This document shows positions 6,517-14,329 of a stretch of 15,482 nt of DNA, in pieces (position 1 is the first letter of the stretch; the number at the start of each line of letters is the position of its first letter). The DNA comes from CAYMWF01 sp964394085 [NCBI: uncultured Gemmatimonadota bacterium]. Its GTDB lineage: Bacteria > GCA-2686955 > CAYMWF01. A program made the position numbers and the translations under genes. The notes beneath the pieces are model-generated. The model had not been told where the DNA came from, searched no databases, and was given only the letters and a program-made list of their open reading frames with translations. The stretch lies in contig CAYMWF010000103.1 of assembly GCA_964394085.1 (NCBI GenBank), positions 1,063 through 16,544 on the forward strand. Reading direction: 5' to 3'.

Positions 6517-7681
6517 TTATTTGGTTTCGACGCCGGGTTCAATTACGGTGAATTTGAAGCGATCACGGTCGAAAAGTTGATCACCATAACCGACGGCAGC
6601 GGCAAAGGAGTAGGTACCTGGGTGCCAGCCGAGCGGTACCTGGTACTCGAACTCGCATGAAAGATTGCTGGATGGCGCTATCGATGCGAAGACCGGTCCG
6701 ACCAGCGGGTTACCGGGCCAGGGAGCACCGTTCGGGAGGCGAATCGCTGCGGCAGTGTCGAAGCTGATATCGTAAGGCTTAGAATTACAAACTGTGTAGC
6801 GGACTCGACCGGTCTCACCCGGTGCGATCTCACTGGTTTCGGGTGAGAGATAGACGATAAGCTTTTTCGATTGATCAAAGAGATGCGCCCCCATATTGCT
6901 CCTCGTCCCGTCCGGATCCTTAAGCTCGGGGTCGCCGGCATCGATGCAGGGAGAACCCCAGAGGAGGCGATATTCGTCATAATTCGGCATCACGAAAAGC
7001 GGATCTCCGTCGATATTCCCCTCACCTTCCCAGCCGCCCTGAACGTCTGAATATGTGATGACAGGCTCTCCCCCTCCGCCAATGTACACCTCGTCGGGTC
7101 TATCGCCCCAGAGGATGCAGTTCGTGATGGCCGGAGACATGTGGGTATAATGGTAGATCCCGCCGCCGTGATCACCAGCCATATTCCCTGTAATGGTACA
7201 GTTTGTGACGATCGGGGAGGAGCACGGGTCACAGTTGATCCCGCCGCCATCATAACCAGCTGTGTTCCCCGATATGGTGCAGTTCATGATAGTCGGACGG
7301 GAGTGATTGTAGCAATAAATCCCGCCCCCATCGTCTGTTTTTCCCCCAAGGATTGTGAATCCTTCAAGCCGTGACGGTAACCCCTCCGAGTTTGAAAAAA
7401 AACCCGCGGCCCTTCCGTTCACAATCGACTACCGTTGATTCCGAGCCATTTACTGATCTTACTGTAATCCGCTTACCCATAAAGTCGATGTCACGATTGT
7501 CTTCGCCTGTATATATATCATCAGCCGCGAGTACCGTATCGCCATCCACTGAAGCGTCGATCCCCGCCTGGATCGTCGGTTGCTCGGAGGGGACGCGGAT
7601 AGTAGCGGCCGTCGCCACCGATACGACATAGGGCAGTGACAGGCTGACCATTATAAGGGTGCGAATCAGGATTCGCGGCAT
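6517..7681 (-). pseudogene. Pmp-like beta-helix protein with Ig-like domain, frameshifted in an 8-T tract
   Basis: Starts at ATG 7681 with AGGGAGG six bases upstream (7688-7694). It has a signal peptide (MPRILIRTLIMVSLSLPYV...ATA) and the family cap TIRVPSEQPTIQAGIDAS. The first frame reads to GRGFFFK and stops at 7364. The remainder (SEGLPSRLEGFTILGGK, three GGGI coils, NCILWGDRPDEVYI, GNIDGDPLF, SPCIDAGDP, then the Ig-like domain LIVYLSPETSEIAPGETG...FKFTVIEPGVETK) is in the +1 frame and ends at 6517. The shift falls within eight consecutive Ts (7395-7402). Seven Ts restore the frame; ten would restore both frame and alignment length with paralogs. A frame-restored product would be ~387 residues. 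It may be a true pseudogene, a phase-off allele, a slippage-expressed gene or an assembly error. Confidence 0.85.
7395..7402 (-). repeat. Homopolymer T8 tract at the frameshift (possible phase-variation site)
   Basis: Eight As on the plus strand (T8 in the gene) sit exactly where the reading switches frame, within the conserved GRGF.F motif. Only a change in tract length is needed to join the two halves. Confidence 0.75.
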
Positions 7682-9021
7682 TCAGCGCCTCCCTGGCAGG
7701 ATTGTATCACTTCTCGCATCCAGAGCCATATCCAGTTTCTTTCACCCCCGTATGCGCCCATGTCTGATCTGGAACCATTGGGGAACCAGCCCGGCCACCG
7801 GGGATGCCCATCGTAAATTGCATCGGTTATGTTCGGCCTTCCGGCATCGACGCACGGTGACTCAGGTTTGAGGAGAAACTCGATCCCGTGAAGATTCGCG
7901 AACAGCGGCATTTCGTTTATATTTCCAGGTCCCTCCCAGCTCCCCATGATATCGCTGTAACTTACGGAAATCCTGGCTCCCAGGTCTGTATCTATTTGAT
8001 CAGGTGAATTGTTCCACACAATGCAGTTGATGATATCAGGATGGCAATAGGAGCTCGAACCTCTAGCGTAAATACCGCCTCCATTGAATGGTGCGGTGTT
8101 TCTAACAATCGTACAGTTAACGATATCTGCACAGGTGGCAGATCCAACCCTTATCCCGGCACCGTACCATGAGGCATTGTTTTCCGAGATGATGCAGTTA
8201 GAGATTGTCGGGCTGGCATCCCAGCCATAATACTCATTACCATAGACCCCGAGGCCGCCTCCGTCTTTGGCCGAATTGTCCGAAATGACGCAATTCGTAA
8301 TGATCGGATCACAGTCTTCCTGCACACATATTCCCCCACCGAATTCTCTACAGGAGTTTCTTGATATTACACAAGCCGCAATGACAGGTTTTTCGTCATG
8401 GAGGGAGGTGCAGTATATGCCGCCGCCTGAATAGTAGCTGCTGTTGTTCAAGATTCTGCACTCCTGGATTGCAGGTGCGGAACCGAGACAGTAGATTCCA
8501 CCACCGGCGCCGGGAGAGAAATTATCGGAAATAAGGCAATTTTCGATGACCGGGTCGGAAGATTCCACGTAAATGCCGCCGCCCCGGCCCGACTCCTCCA
8601 ACGAATTCTCGGAAATCGTGCAGTTCCGGATTGTGGGCGACGAAGAGACGCATCGGATTCCACCGCCTTTAACCTCTTTTCCGTTAATTATCTTGAAACC
8701 CGCCAGCAGGGACAAACGGTTCTCGCCGCTGATGAAGTTAAAACCTCTTCCGTCATCTCCACAGTCGATAACCGTCATATCGGGACCATTTTCCGAAACA
8801 ACCGTAATCGCCCTCCCAATATAATCCAGGTTCTGATTTCCTGCGCCGGCATAGGTCCCGTCAGCCACCAGTACCGTGTCGCCGTCTACCGAAGCTTCAA
8901 TACCTGCCTGGATAGTCGGTTGGTCGGCAGGCACACGGATCGTGACAGCGGATACCGTCGAGATTGTGAGAACCGGCAGCAGGCAAACCATTGAGAGCTT
9001 AAAAGTGATGGTACGAAGCAT
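7666..9021 (-). CDS. Pmp-like right-handed beta-helix surface protein
   Basis: 451 residues from ATG 9021, chosen because AAGGAG lies seven bases upstream and a signal peptide follows at once (SMVCLLPVLTISTVSA). The frame is open to 9138, but that part overlaps the promoter. Cap: VTIRVPADQPTIQAGIEASV. Coils of type GGGI.C...SP.I.NC.I..N run from about residue 118 to 325. NCIVWNNSPDQI, GNINEMPLF, SPCVDAGRP and SRSDMGAYGG close the helix near residue 425. There is no Ig-like domain, and the tail (EVIQSCQGGAECRES) is encoded by the leader and first codons of the next gene, which it overlaps by 16 bases (7666-7681). The overlap suggests translational coupling, or loss of the natural stop by recombination. 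Likely an extracellular adhesin-like protein; function not known. Confidence 0.88.
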   Translation of the reverse strand: MLRTITFKLSMVCLLPVLTISTVSAVTIRVPADQPTIQAGIEASVDGDTVLVADGTYAGAGNQNLDYIGRAITVVSENGPDMTVIDCGDDGRGFNFISGENRLSLLAGFKIINGKEVKGGGIRCVSSSPTIRNCTISENSLEESGRGGGIYVESSDPVIENCLISDNFSPGAGGGIYCLGSAPAIQECRILNNSSYYSGGGIYCTSLHDEKPVIAACVISRNSCREFGGGICVQEDCDPIITNCVISDNSAKDGGGLGVYGNEYYGWDASPTISNCIISENNASWYGAGIRVGSATCADIVNCTIVRNTAPFNGGGIYARGSSSYCHPDIINCIVWNNSPDQIDTDLGARISVSYSDIMGSWEGPGNINEMPLFANLHGIEFLLKPESPCVDAGRPNITDAIYDGHPRWPGWFPNGSRSDMGAYGGERNWIWLWMREVIQSCQGGAECRES

Positions 9022-9028
9022 TGCGATG

Positions 9029-9034
9029 CTCCTT
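9029..9034 (-). promoter_or_regulatory. Shine-Dalgarno AAGGAG deciding the start at 9021
   Basis: AAGGAG lies seven bases before the ATG at 9021. The alternative in-frame ATG further upstream lies in the leader that is conserved with the gene at 857. Confidence 0.7.
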
Positions 9035-9059
9035 GGTTGATTCGTTTTACTCATGTGGA

Positions 9060-9088
9060 AGTATAGCACGGGACCGGCTGCTCGACAA
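9060..9088 (-). promoter_or_regulatory. Promoter of the locus family (extended -10 TGCTATACT)
   Basis: The -10 TATACT at 9060-9065 is preceded by TGC, and TTGTCG lies at 9083-9088 with a 17-base spacer. From -35 to the ribosome site it is almost the same sequence as the promoter at 896-924 (GCAGCCGGT.CCGTGCTATAC), showing recent duplication or conversion of the upstream region. Confidence 0.6.
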
Positions 9089-9152
9089 ACCGGGCAACGG
9101 TCGCGGGAGTGTGACCGGGCTATGTTCGGTCTGGTCAAAGCGACTGGACAGG

Positions 9153-9247
9153 CTAATTGGATCCAGTACCGTTCTCGATGACAGTAACCTCGAAGCCATT
9201 TCTGTCGTAGAATACGCCTATATAGGCGATCGAAAAGCGAAACTTTT
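9153..9247 (-). pseudogene. Short relic of an Ig-like C-terminal domain
   Basis: The minus strand reads KKFRFSIAYIGVFYDRNGFE then VTVIENGTGSN and TAG. The same region of the 6517-7681 product is YSFAAAVGYGDQLFDRDRFK then FTVIEPGVETK. Only the last ~30 codons remain, directly 3' of the gene at 9309-11519 and 5' of the promoter at 9060. This copies the arrangement at 941-1186: a C-terminal relic followed by the family promoter. Confidence 0.65.
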
Positions 9248-9308
9248 TACCATGTGAGAAATATCAAGTTCGGCAAGCAACTGATTGAGGTTCCTTTTTC
9301 ATTAACGG

Positions 9309-11519
9309 CTAATTGATCCAGTAGATATTTCCGGGACCTCCATAGGCTCCCATGTCGGAACGGGCTCCGTTGACATACCAATCCGGGCAGAGCGGATGCC
9401 AGTCATATATCTCATCTTCGATGGCGGGATCGCCCGAGTCGATGCACGGCGAGGAGGTTCGCAGGCCATAATCGAATCCGAACCAGGGTATGAGCGTAAA
9501 GAGCGGATCAGCGTCTATGTTCCCCACACCAATCCAGCCGCCTTGAATGTCCGAGTATTTGACAATTGGATCCCCGCTCTCAACGTATATTTCCCGCGGT
9601 AAATTGTTCCACAAGATACAGTTCACTATAGTCGGGGAGGAGTCGGAACAAAAGATCCCGCCGAACTCGGCGGCTGTATTCCCGATGATAGTACAATTCA
9701 TGATGATCGGGGAGGAATTTAAACTGCAACGGATCCCACCATTAAACCAGGTAGCTGTATTCTCGGCAATCGTACAGTTCGTGATAACCGGGGAGGAACC
9801 GGAACAATAGATCCCGCCGCCGGACCAGCATGTCGTGTTCCCGGAAATCGTGCAGTTCATCAGGGTCGGAGATGAATCACCATAGCAGAAAAGTCCTCCG
9901 CCAGCGCCCGAACGGCTTGAAGCAGCAGTATTCCCGGTTATCTTACAGTTCGTGATGATCGGGGAGGAAGCCAAGCAACCGATCCCGCCGCAGTCGTCTG
10001 ATGCCGTATTCCCGTCTATCGTGCAGTTACTGATGGTCGGGAAGGAGTCATAACAATATATACCGCCGGCATCCCTTCCGGCCGTATTCCCGACTATCGT
10101 GACGCTCGTAATGGCCGGGGAGGAAAGAAGACAATGCAGTCCGCCACCTTCATATCCAGCCGTATTCCCGTTTATGCTGCTGTTCGTGATGATCGGGGAG
10201 GAGTCGTAGTCGCAATAAATCCCGCCACCATCATTTGAAGCCGTATTCCCGCTTATCGTGCAGTTCGTGAGGGTCGGGGAGGAGTCCCGACAATAGATCC
10301 CGCCGCCATAAACGTTTCGACATTTTTCAATCCGGGTAAATGAGAGCGTTCCTTCCCCTTGTATGAACCGGACGCCCCCGCCCATTTCCCACTCCTGAAA
10401 TCTTGTTATGGTTATGGAATCATCCTCGGTTCCCTCCGCAAGCAATGCGCCATACACGATGAAACCGCTATTGTTATGAAGCTTCAGAACCACACCTGGT
10501 TCAACAATCAGTGTGTCTTGAAACTCTATCACCAGGTCTTCCGATACGATAAATGGAGAACCCGATATGGAAAGCGTGCCGTAAATATAACCCCCGATAG
10601 CTCCTTCCGGCATGTCTCCCATTCCGCCGAAGGAACCCATGTCATTGGTGGAACCGTCGAGATCCAGTCTTGAATACGGATTTCCGGCGTTGATGCACAG
10701 AGAGCCCGGCAGTAAGGTGTAATCACCTGATTCAGGCTCCGTGAAGAGTGGATCGGAGTCGATATTCCCGTATCCCGCCCAACCTCCTTGAATGTTAGAA
10801 TATGTGATGCACGGATCTCCTGAGTGAATATATACCTCTTCTGGTGTATCGTTCCATAGTATGCAATTCGTGATGGTCGGGAAGGATTCCCAGCAATAGA
10901 TCCCGCCGCCATCTCCCCAATACCCTAATATCGAATTCCCGGTTATGGTGCAGTTCGTGATGGTCGGGGAGGAGTGTCGACAATATATCCCGCCACCGTA
11001 ATCATCAGCCGGATTATCTGTAATCTTACAGTTCTTAATGGTTGGGGAGGAATGGTCGCAATAGATCCCGCCGCCGTCATGTTTGGCCGTATTCCCGATT
11101 ATGATGCAGTCGGTGATGGCCGGGGAGGATTCCCGGCACCAAATCCCACCGCCCCTATATGCATGTCCATTTGTGATCGTGAAACCTGCAAGCAGGGAGC
11201 CAACATTTTCAGCAGTGAGGAAAAGAAACCCGCGACCTTCATGTTTACAGTCTATCACAGTATATTCCGCGCCATATGCAGACTTCACAGTAATCGCTTT
11301 CCCCAGGAAGCTGATCTCCCTGTTACCCTCACCCGAGAATGTGCCTGGATAGACGAGAACGGTATCACCGTCAATCGCTGCGTCAATTGCGTCCTGAATC
11401 GTGGGATACTCCGAAGGCACCCAAAGATACCCATCGTCCCAGCGGTCGAAGCACAAACCCGGCAAAGCAATCGTCAGGATGACCAAGAGCGCGATGATTA
11501 CGATTAATGTCGCTTTCAT
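9309..11519 (-). CDS. Large two-module Pmp-like beta-helix surface protein
   Basis: 736 residues from ATG 11519 (AAAGGAGAG seven bases upstream), with an N-terminal signal peptide (MKATLIVIIALLVILTIALP). Module 1 has the cap LWVPSEYPTIQDAIDAAIDG, four GGGI coils, NCILWNDTPEEVYI, GNIDSDPLF, LCINAGNP and NDMGSFGG (to about residue 300). Module 2 begins with the strand-rich segment SGSPFIVSEDLVIEFQDTLI (a common beta-helix start) and has about nine further coils. It closes with NCILWNNLPREIYVE, GNIDADPLF, SPCIDSGDP and SDMGAYGG. Nearly every coil carries YC and NC ten residues apart, giving two stacked Cys ladders. The DNA is a run of ~70-78 bp imperfect repeats. Probably an exported, surface-exposed stalk; no Ig or sorting domain, and anchoring unknown. 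Confidence 0.9.
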   Translation of the reverse strand: MKATLIVIIALLVILTIALPGLCFDRWDDGYLWVPSEYPTIQDAIDAAIDGDTVLVYPGTFSGEGNREISFLGKAITVKSAYGAEYTVIDCKHEGRGFLFLTAENVGSLLAGFTITNGHAYRGGGIWCRESSPAITDCIIIGNTAKHDGGGIYCDHSSPTIKNCKITDNPADDYGGGIYCRHSSPTITNCTITGNSILGYWGDGGGIYCWESFPTITNCILWNDTPEEVYIHSGDPCITYSNIQGGWAGYGNIDSDPLFTEPESGDYTLLPGSLCINAGNPYSRLDLDGSTNDMGSFGGMGDMPEGAIGGYIYGTLSISGSPFIVSEDLVIEFQDTLIVEPGVVLKLHNNSGFIVYGALLAEGTEDDSITITRFQEWEMGGGVRFIQGEGTLSFTRIEKCRNVYGGGIYCRDSSPTLTNCTISGNTASNDGGGIYCDYDSSPIITNSSINGNTAGYEGGGLHCLLSSPAITSVTIVGNTAGRDAGGIYCYDSFPTISNCTIDGNTASDDCGGIGCLASSPIITNCKITGNTAASSRSGAGGGLFCYGDSSPTLMNCTISGNTTCWSGGGIYCSGSSPVITNCTIAENTATWFNGGIRCSLNSSPIIMNCTIIGNTAAEFGGIFCSDSSPTIVNCILWNNLPREIYVESGDPIVKYSDIQGGWIGVGNIDADPLFTLIPWFGFDYGLRTSSPCIDSGDPAIEDEIYDWHPLCPDWYVNGARSDMGAYGGPGNIYWIN

Positions 11520-11575
11520 GGTTCTCTCCTTTGCGGGAAACTAATACCTTGGTGAATGTGCATTCGTCTCAATGA

Positions 11576-11581
11576 AGCATA
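11576..11581 (-). promoter_or_regulatory. -10 (TATGCT) of the 11519 gene, variant of the family promoter
   Basis: CTGTGCTATGCTTCA matches CTGTGCTATACTTCA at 15443-15448 except for one base in the -10. Similarity continues upstream (GACCACC) and into the leader (AGTTTC.C.CAAA.GAGA). The -35 is weak (TGGTCG, 18-base spacer). Confidence 0.5.
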
Positions 11582-11589
11582 GCACAGAT

Positions 11590-11912
11590 TAGTCAAGATC
11601 GACCACCCTGGCCCTCGGTTCTCACTAGAAAGGCTGATTCTTGACGGTTCGTACAGCTGTTTCCGAATACCCCCCCACGTAGCTGCCGTTATAATTCGAC
11701 TTCACTTCAAAGTCGATGTTTACCCCTGCCTGAGGAGCGGGATCAATTTAGTGGGTAGCTATGTGCGTGGTTTTGGGCAGGATGGGGATTTACGGATGGT
11801 GACGAACCGGAAATGTCCAAGCTTCGCATCAGGATATAGACATCCGCAGAGGTGAGCAAATCGGATCACGCCAGGGGGAAAGGAAAAAGTTGCATGGTTT
11901 CACGAGCGTAAT
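11590..11912. other. Intergenic region with one short gene-like reading
   Basis: Most of it shows nothing. On the minus strand a 41-codon stretch ending in TAG at 11625-11627 reads DPAPQAGVNIDFEVKSNYNG then SYVGGYSETAVRTVKNQPF. It looks protein-like and sits where other promoters of this locus have a C-terminal relic, but I cannot match it to a domain and it has no start. It may be chance. Confidence 0.3.
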
Positions 11913-13103
11913 TCATTCGAGTGGAAGCCACCTGTAATGTGGATCAAGGGGTGAAACCCATTCATCGGCGCCTATATCAAAGCTATCACCTGACGGACGA
12001 TGATCCATATCCATATCGAAACCAATGATTGTCAGGGCTCCCGCGTCGATACACGGGGAACCGGTCATCAGGTGAAAATCGTCCAGAAGAGGATCTTTGA
12101 AAAGCGGATCTTCGGAGATATCACCGGGGCCTGGAGAGCAACTACGATAATCCCCCAACGCATTGTTCCAGACATTGTTATGGTTGTGGCCCTCTGCTCC
12201 CCATATTCCGTATTCAGCATTACTGCAGACTATGTTGTTCTTAATCGTCAGATCGGAGCCCCAGTCAATTATGCCGGAGCCTTCATTCCCAACTATGCTG
12301 TTATTTAAGCAGAATATCCCATCGGTGCCGTTCAAAGAGAAACAGTCGCCACCATTCCTGATTATAAGATTATTGGCGAAGTAAACTTGACGTCCGATAC
12401 CAGCATTTATGACGCTGATCACGGAGTGTTCATTTTCGATTATCAGATTATTAATTAAATATGCCTTTTTGTATCCTCGACATTCTTCCGATTTCCACGT
12501 GCTTCCGGTTTTTTCATTAAATTGATAGTAGAATTCAACGACAGATGCAGTTGTGTTATTGGAAATAATATTGTCACTAATCAGCGGACTGGCGAAGTCA
12601 CTGTATATGGCACAACCTCCTGAATTCGCAATGATTCGATTGTTACAAATTCTCGGTGACATACTGTAATCTATATTCAAAGAGATTATTGCATATTCAT
12701 TGTCGGTTATTATGTTATCCGTGATTAGCGGCGCTCCTTGCACACTTATCAGATATATGCCCCATCTCCCATTCCGAACCGTAAAGCCGCTGAAGACTGT
12801 GCTGTCGTTTTCTGTTGACGCCATGCATACGACCTCATCTATCATCCAGTTTTCCCCGTCAATTATGGTGCTGTCAGGTCCCTCCATACTTATTAAAACA
12901 ATCCCCTTCCCGATGAAGTTAATGTTTTCATAGTAGCTGCCTGATGCGACAAGTACTGTGTCACCATCAACCGCAGCATCAATCCCCGCCTGAATCGTCG
13001 GCTGATCACGCGGCACCCGAATCGTCGCACCAGACACCAGCGACACGAAAAGCACCAGCGACAGACAGCTCACTGCAAGCACGCGAGTGATAATTCGTGA
13101 CAA
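11913..13103 (-). CDS. NosD-like right-handed beta-helix exported protein
   Basis: 396 residues. The start is TTG 13103, with GGAGG five bases upstream and a signal peptide immediately after (VLAVSCLSLVLFVSLVSGA). The N-terminal cap TIRVPRDQPTIQAGIDAAVD is nearly identical to that of the paralogs. The helix, however, is of the PbH1/NosD type, with I.NN.I..N coils (PLITDNIITDN, RICNNRII, LIINN-like motifs) and no GGGIYC ladder. It closes with GPGDISEDPLF, GSPCIDAG and FDIGADEW. Its body is richer in A+T than the neighbouring genes, which suggests that a shared secretion/cap module was joined to a different helix. Presumably exported; substrate or partner unknown. Confidence 0.87.
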   Translation of the reverse strand: MSRIITRVLAVSCLSLVLFVSLVSGATIRVPRDQPTIQAGIDAAVDGDTVLVASGSYYENINFIGKGIVLISMEGPDSTIIDGENWMIDEVVCMASTENDSTVFSGFTVRNGRWGIYLISVQGAPLITDNIITDNEYAIISLNIDYSMSPRICNNRIIANSGGCAIYSDFASPLISDNIISNNTTASVVEFYYQFNEKTGSTWKSEECRGYKKAYLINNLIIENEHSVISVINAGIGRQVYFANNLIIRNGGDCFSLNGTDGIFCLNNSIVGNEGSGIIDWGSDLTIKNNIVCSNAEYGIWGAEGHNHNNVWNNALGDYRSCSPGPGDISEDPLFKDPLLDDFHLMTGSPCIDAGALTIIGFDMDMDHRPSGDSFDIGADEWVSPLDPHYRWLPLE

Positions 13104-13108
13104 TATAT

Positions 13109-13113
13109 CCTCC
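13109..13113 (-). promoter_or_regulatory. Shine-Dalgarno GGAGG supporting a TTG start
   Basis: GGAGG lies five bases before TTG 13103. No ATG or GTG occurs between it and the signal peptide. Confidence 0.65.
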
Positions 13114-13124
13114 GAGGCTTGACT

Positions 13125-13419
13125 TTATTCGCTATATCCGGCGACACGCGATATTCCGGTTGTCGACCAATTCAGCGAAAGACGATCAGGGCTGTATATC
13201 CCGAAGCAATCGGGCCTTCCTGCTAAAGGAACACCGCAAGGAAGGCTGTATCCCAACAGATCCAGGCGGCTGGTCCAGTCGAATCTACCGGAGTTATACG
13301 GCATTTCGTATCCGACTCCGGCAATCCATCCGTATCCCGGAGGGGGCCGGAGGTAGAGTACCAAAATTGTTTAACTTATTCACGATTCTCTCTTCAGCAG
13401 CGGTCTTGTTCTTTTTCAT
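13125..13419 (-). pseudogene. Possible relic of an outer-membrane barrel protein plus short reading frame
   Basis: Two overlapping minus-strand readings look like protein. One (13294-13419, ATG) gives MKKNKTAAEERIVNKLNNFG then TLPPAPSG and runs out. The other (to 13125) gives GYGWIAGVGYEMPYNSGRFD, WTSRLDLLGYSLP and DRLSLNW, with the alternating aromatic/polar pattern of a transmembrane beta strand. They might be one gene split by a frameshift near 13340. I cannot assign a family, there is no full-length frame, and chance cannot be excluded. Confidence 0.3.
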
Positions 13420-13521
13420 ATCATTCCCTTTTTATCAACCGGAAACGCCTCCGGCTCAGTTTTCAATCCTGCCGGATCCGTAATCTGGTTTTCGATGCTC
13501 TTCGCCGGAATCATCAACTCA

Positions 13522-13653
13522 TCATTCGAAGAATACAGCCAGCCGGGCCGGACGCCGGGTCAGCGGAGTGTCGGTCCAGCCCCCGGTAAGTCCTCTCACG
13601 AGATGCTCCGATTCGCCGTGGCGGAGCAGTATCAGTTCTTTGATCACCTTCAT
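13522..13653 (-). pseudogene. Truncated histidine phosphatase (phosphoglycerate-mutase-like) N-terminus
   Basis: ATG 13653 opens 43 residues reading MKVIKELILLRHGESEHLVR then GLTGGWTDTPLT. The RHGE motif (catalytic His) and the W-T-D-x-P-L-T motif are diagnostic of the histidine phosphatase superfamily, whose members are usually ~200 residues. After PLT the homology fails and TGA follows at 13522-13524. The second catalytic His and the C-terminal half are not found nearby, and no strong ribosome site precedes the ATG. It is a broken remnant. Confidence 0.7.
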
Positions 13654-13667
13654 CGCTTTGAAACCGG

Positions 13668-13745
13668 TTCAGAGGGATAGGAAAAACAAAACCGCTACCT
13701 TTTGAGAATTCCCTGAACATCACCCCGGGATTCGACTGTTCACGT
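13668..13745 (+). pseudogene. Relic of an unknown coding sequence, inverted copy of 14133-14200
   Basis: The plus strand reads GKTKPLPFENSLNITPGFDC. The minus strand at 14200-14133 reads RKTKPLSLEQPLTITPGFDD, and the nucleotide match covers about 65 bases. An extra A before this segment shifts the frame from a preceding QRDRK. No domain is recognised. Confidence 0.55.
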
Positions 13746-14045
13746 ATTTCCGTCTCCTTTGCCCTTGAAGAAATTATACTTGAGCTCGTGAGACCATGCA
13801 ATTTTTTATGGAGGAGGACCCTGCGCGATCCAATGTGTATTATGTCAGTTTGACATGTGGGATACCGAAGTAAAAGCGGGAGCTGTTCGCTCGGAGCGGG
13901 GAGTAAATCAGGCATCGTAGATCGGGTCCGGGTAGAAGCCGGAACCTTACCGGCGAGACCGTATTGACGGCCTGCGCATACCAGGTAAGGTTAAAACCTG
14001 TCACGGCACGGGAGTCTTGTCTTCATTAGCCAGTCGCTGGTAGCT
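13746..14045. other. Non-coding stretch
   Basis: About 300 bases with no recognisable gene, ribosome site or repeat, apart from a small inverted repeat (CAGGT...ACCTG near 13980-14000). Probably decayed sequence between relics. Confidence 0.5.
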
Positions 14046-14115
14046 TGATGAGGGAGCGCCTTCACGCCCGGATGACGCAGCGTGCTCCTCAGGGCGGGAA
14101 GGCGCTACCTCGTCA
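14046..14115. repeat. 70-bp palindromic element, short copy of the 4510-4843 element
   Basis: The ends TGATGAGGGAGCGCCTTCAC... (14046-14069) and 14092-14115 are reverse complements with three mismatches in 24. The middle GGATGACGCAGCGTGCTCC also occurs at the right end of the larger element. As a transcript it would fold into one long hairpin. It interrupts the coding relic that reads FGTNDE on the minus strand. Confidence 0.75.
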
Positions 14116-14327
14116 TTTGTACCGAAACACTTGAAATCATCGAATCCTGGCGTGATGGTCAGAGGCTGCTCAAGGGAGAGCGGTTTTGTTTTCCTGTCCT
14201 TTGAATTGGACAAGGCGGAGATCGGAAGCTTAATCCAGTGGAAGCGATCCTCCGGGCAGGCCTCCGGATAGACGCCGATCTTACCGACCGTCAAGTAGAA
14301 ACCGTTGGGTGCACAGCCCCCGGTAAG
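14116..14327 (-). pseudogene. Fragment of an unknown coding sequence 3' of the FGE-like gene
   Basis: The minus strand reads GGCAPNGFYLTVGKIGVYPE, ACPEDRFHWIKLPISALSNS, then KDRKTKPL...TITPGFDDFKCFGTNDE, where the palindromic element begins. Residue composition looks coding, and part of it (KTKPL...ITPGFD) is conserved in the inverted relic at 13668-13745. It has no start of its own: it begins just after the stop of the FGE-like gene in another frame. It could be the former C-terminal part or downstream partner of that gene. Domain not recognised. Confidence 0.5.
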
Positions 14328-14329
14328 GA

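Noticed and set aside
9600-11160. Regular ~70-78 bp repeats with a conserved CCCGCCGCC-type core, resembling a CRISPR array on the plus strand
   Set aside because: The repeats are imperfect, keep one open frame on the minus strand and encode the GGGIYC...NC coils; they are protein repeats.
13576-14327. Shared 14-mer CAGCCCCCGGTAAG on the plus strand near 13576 and 14314
   Set aside because: No similarity extends beyond it on either side, so it is probably coincidental or a trace too short to interpret.
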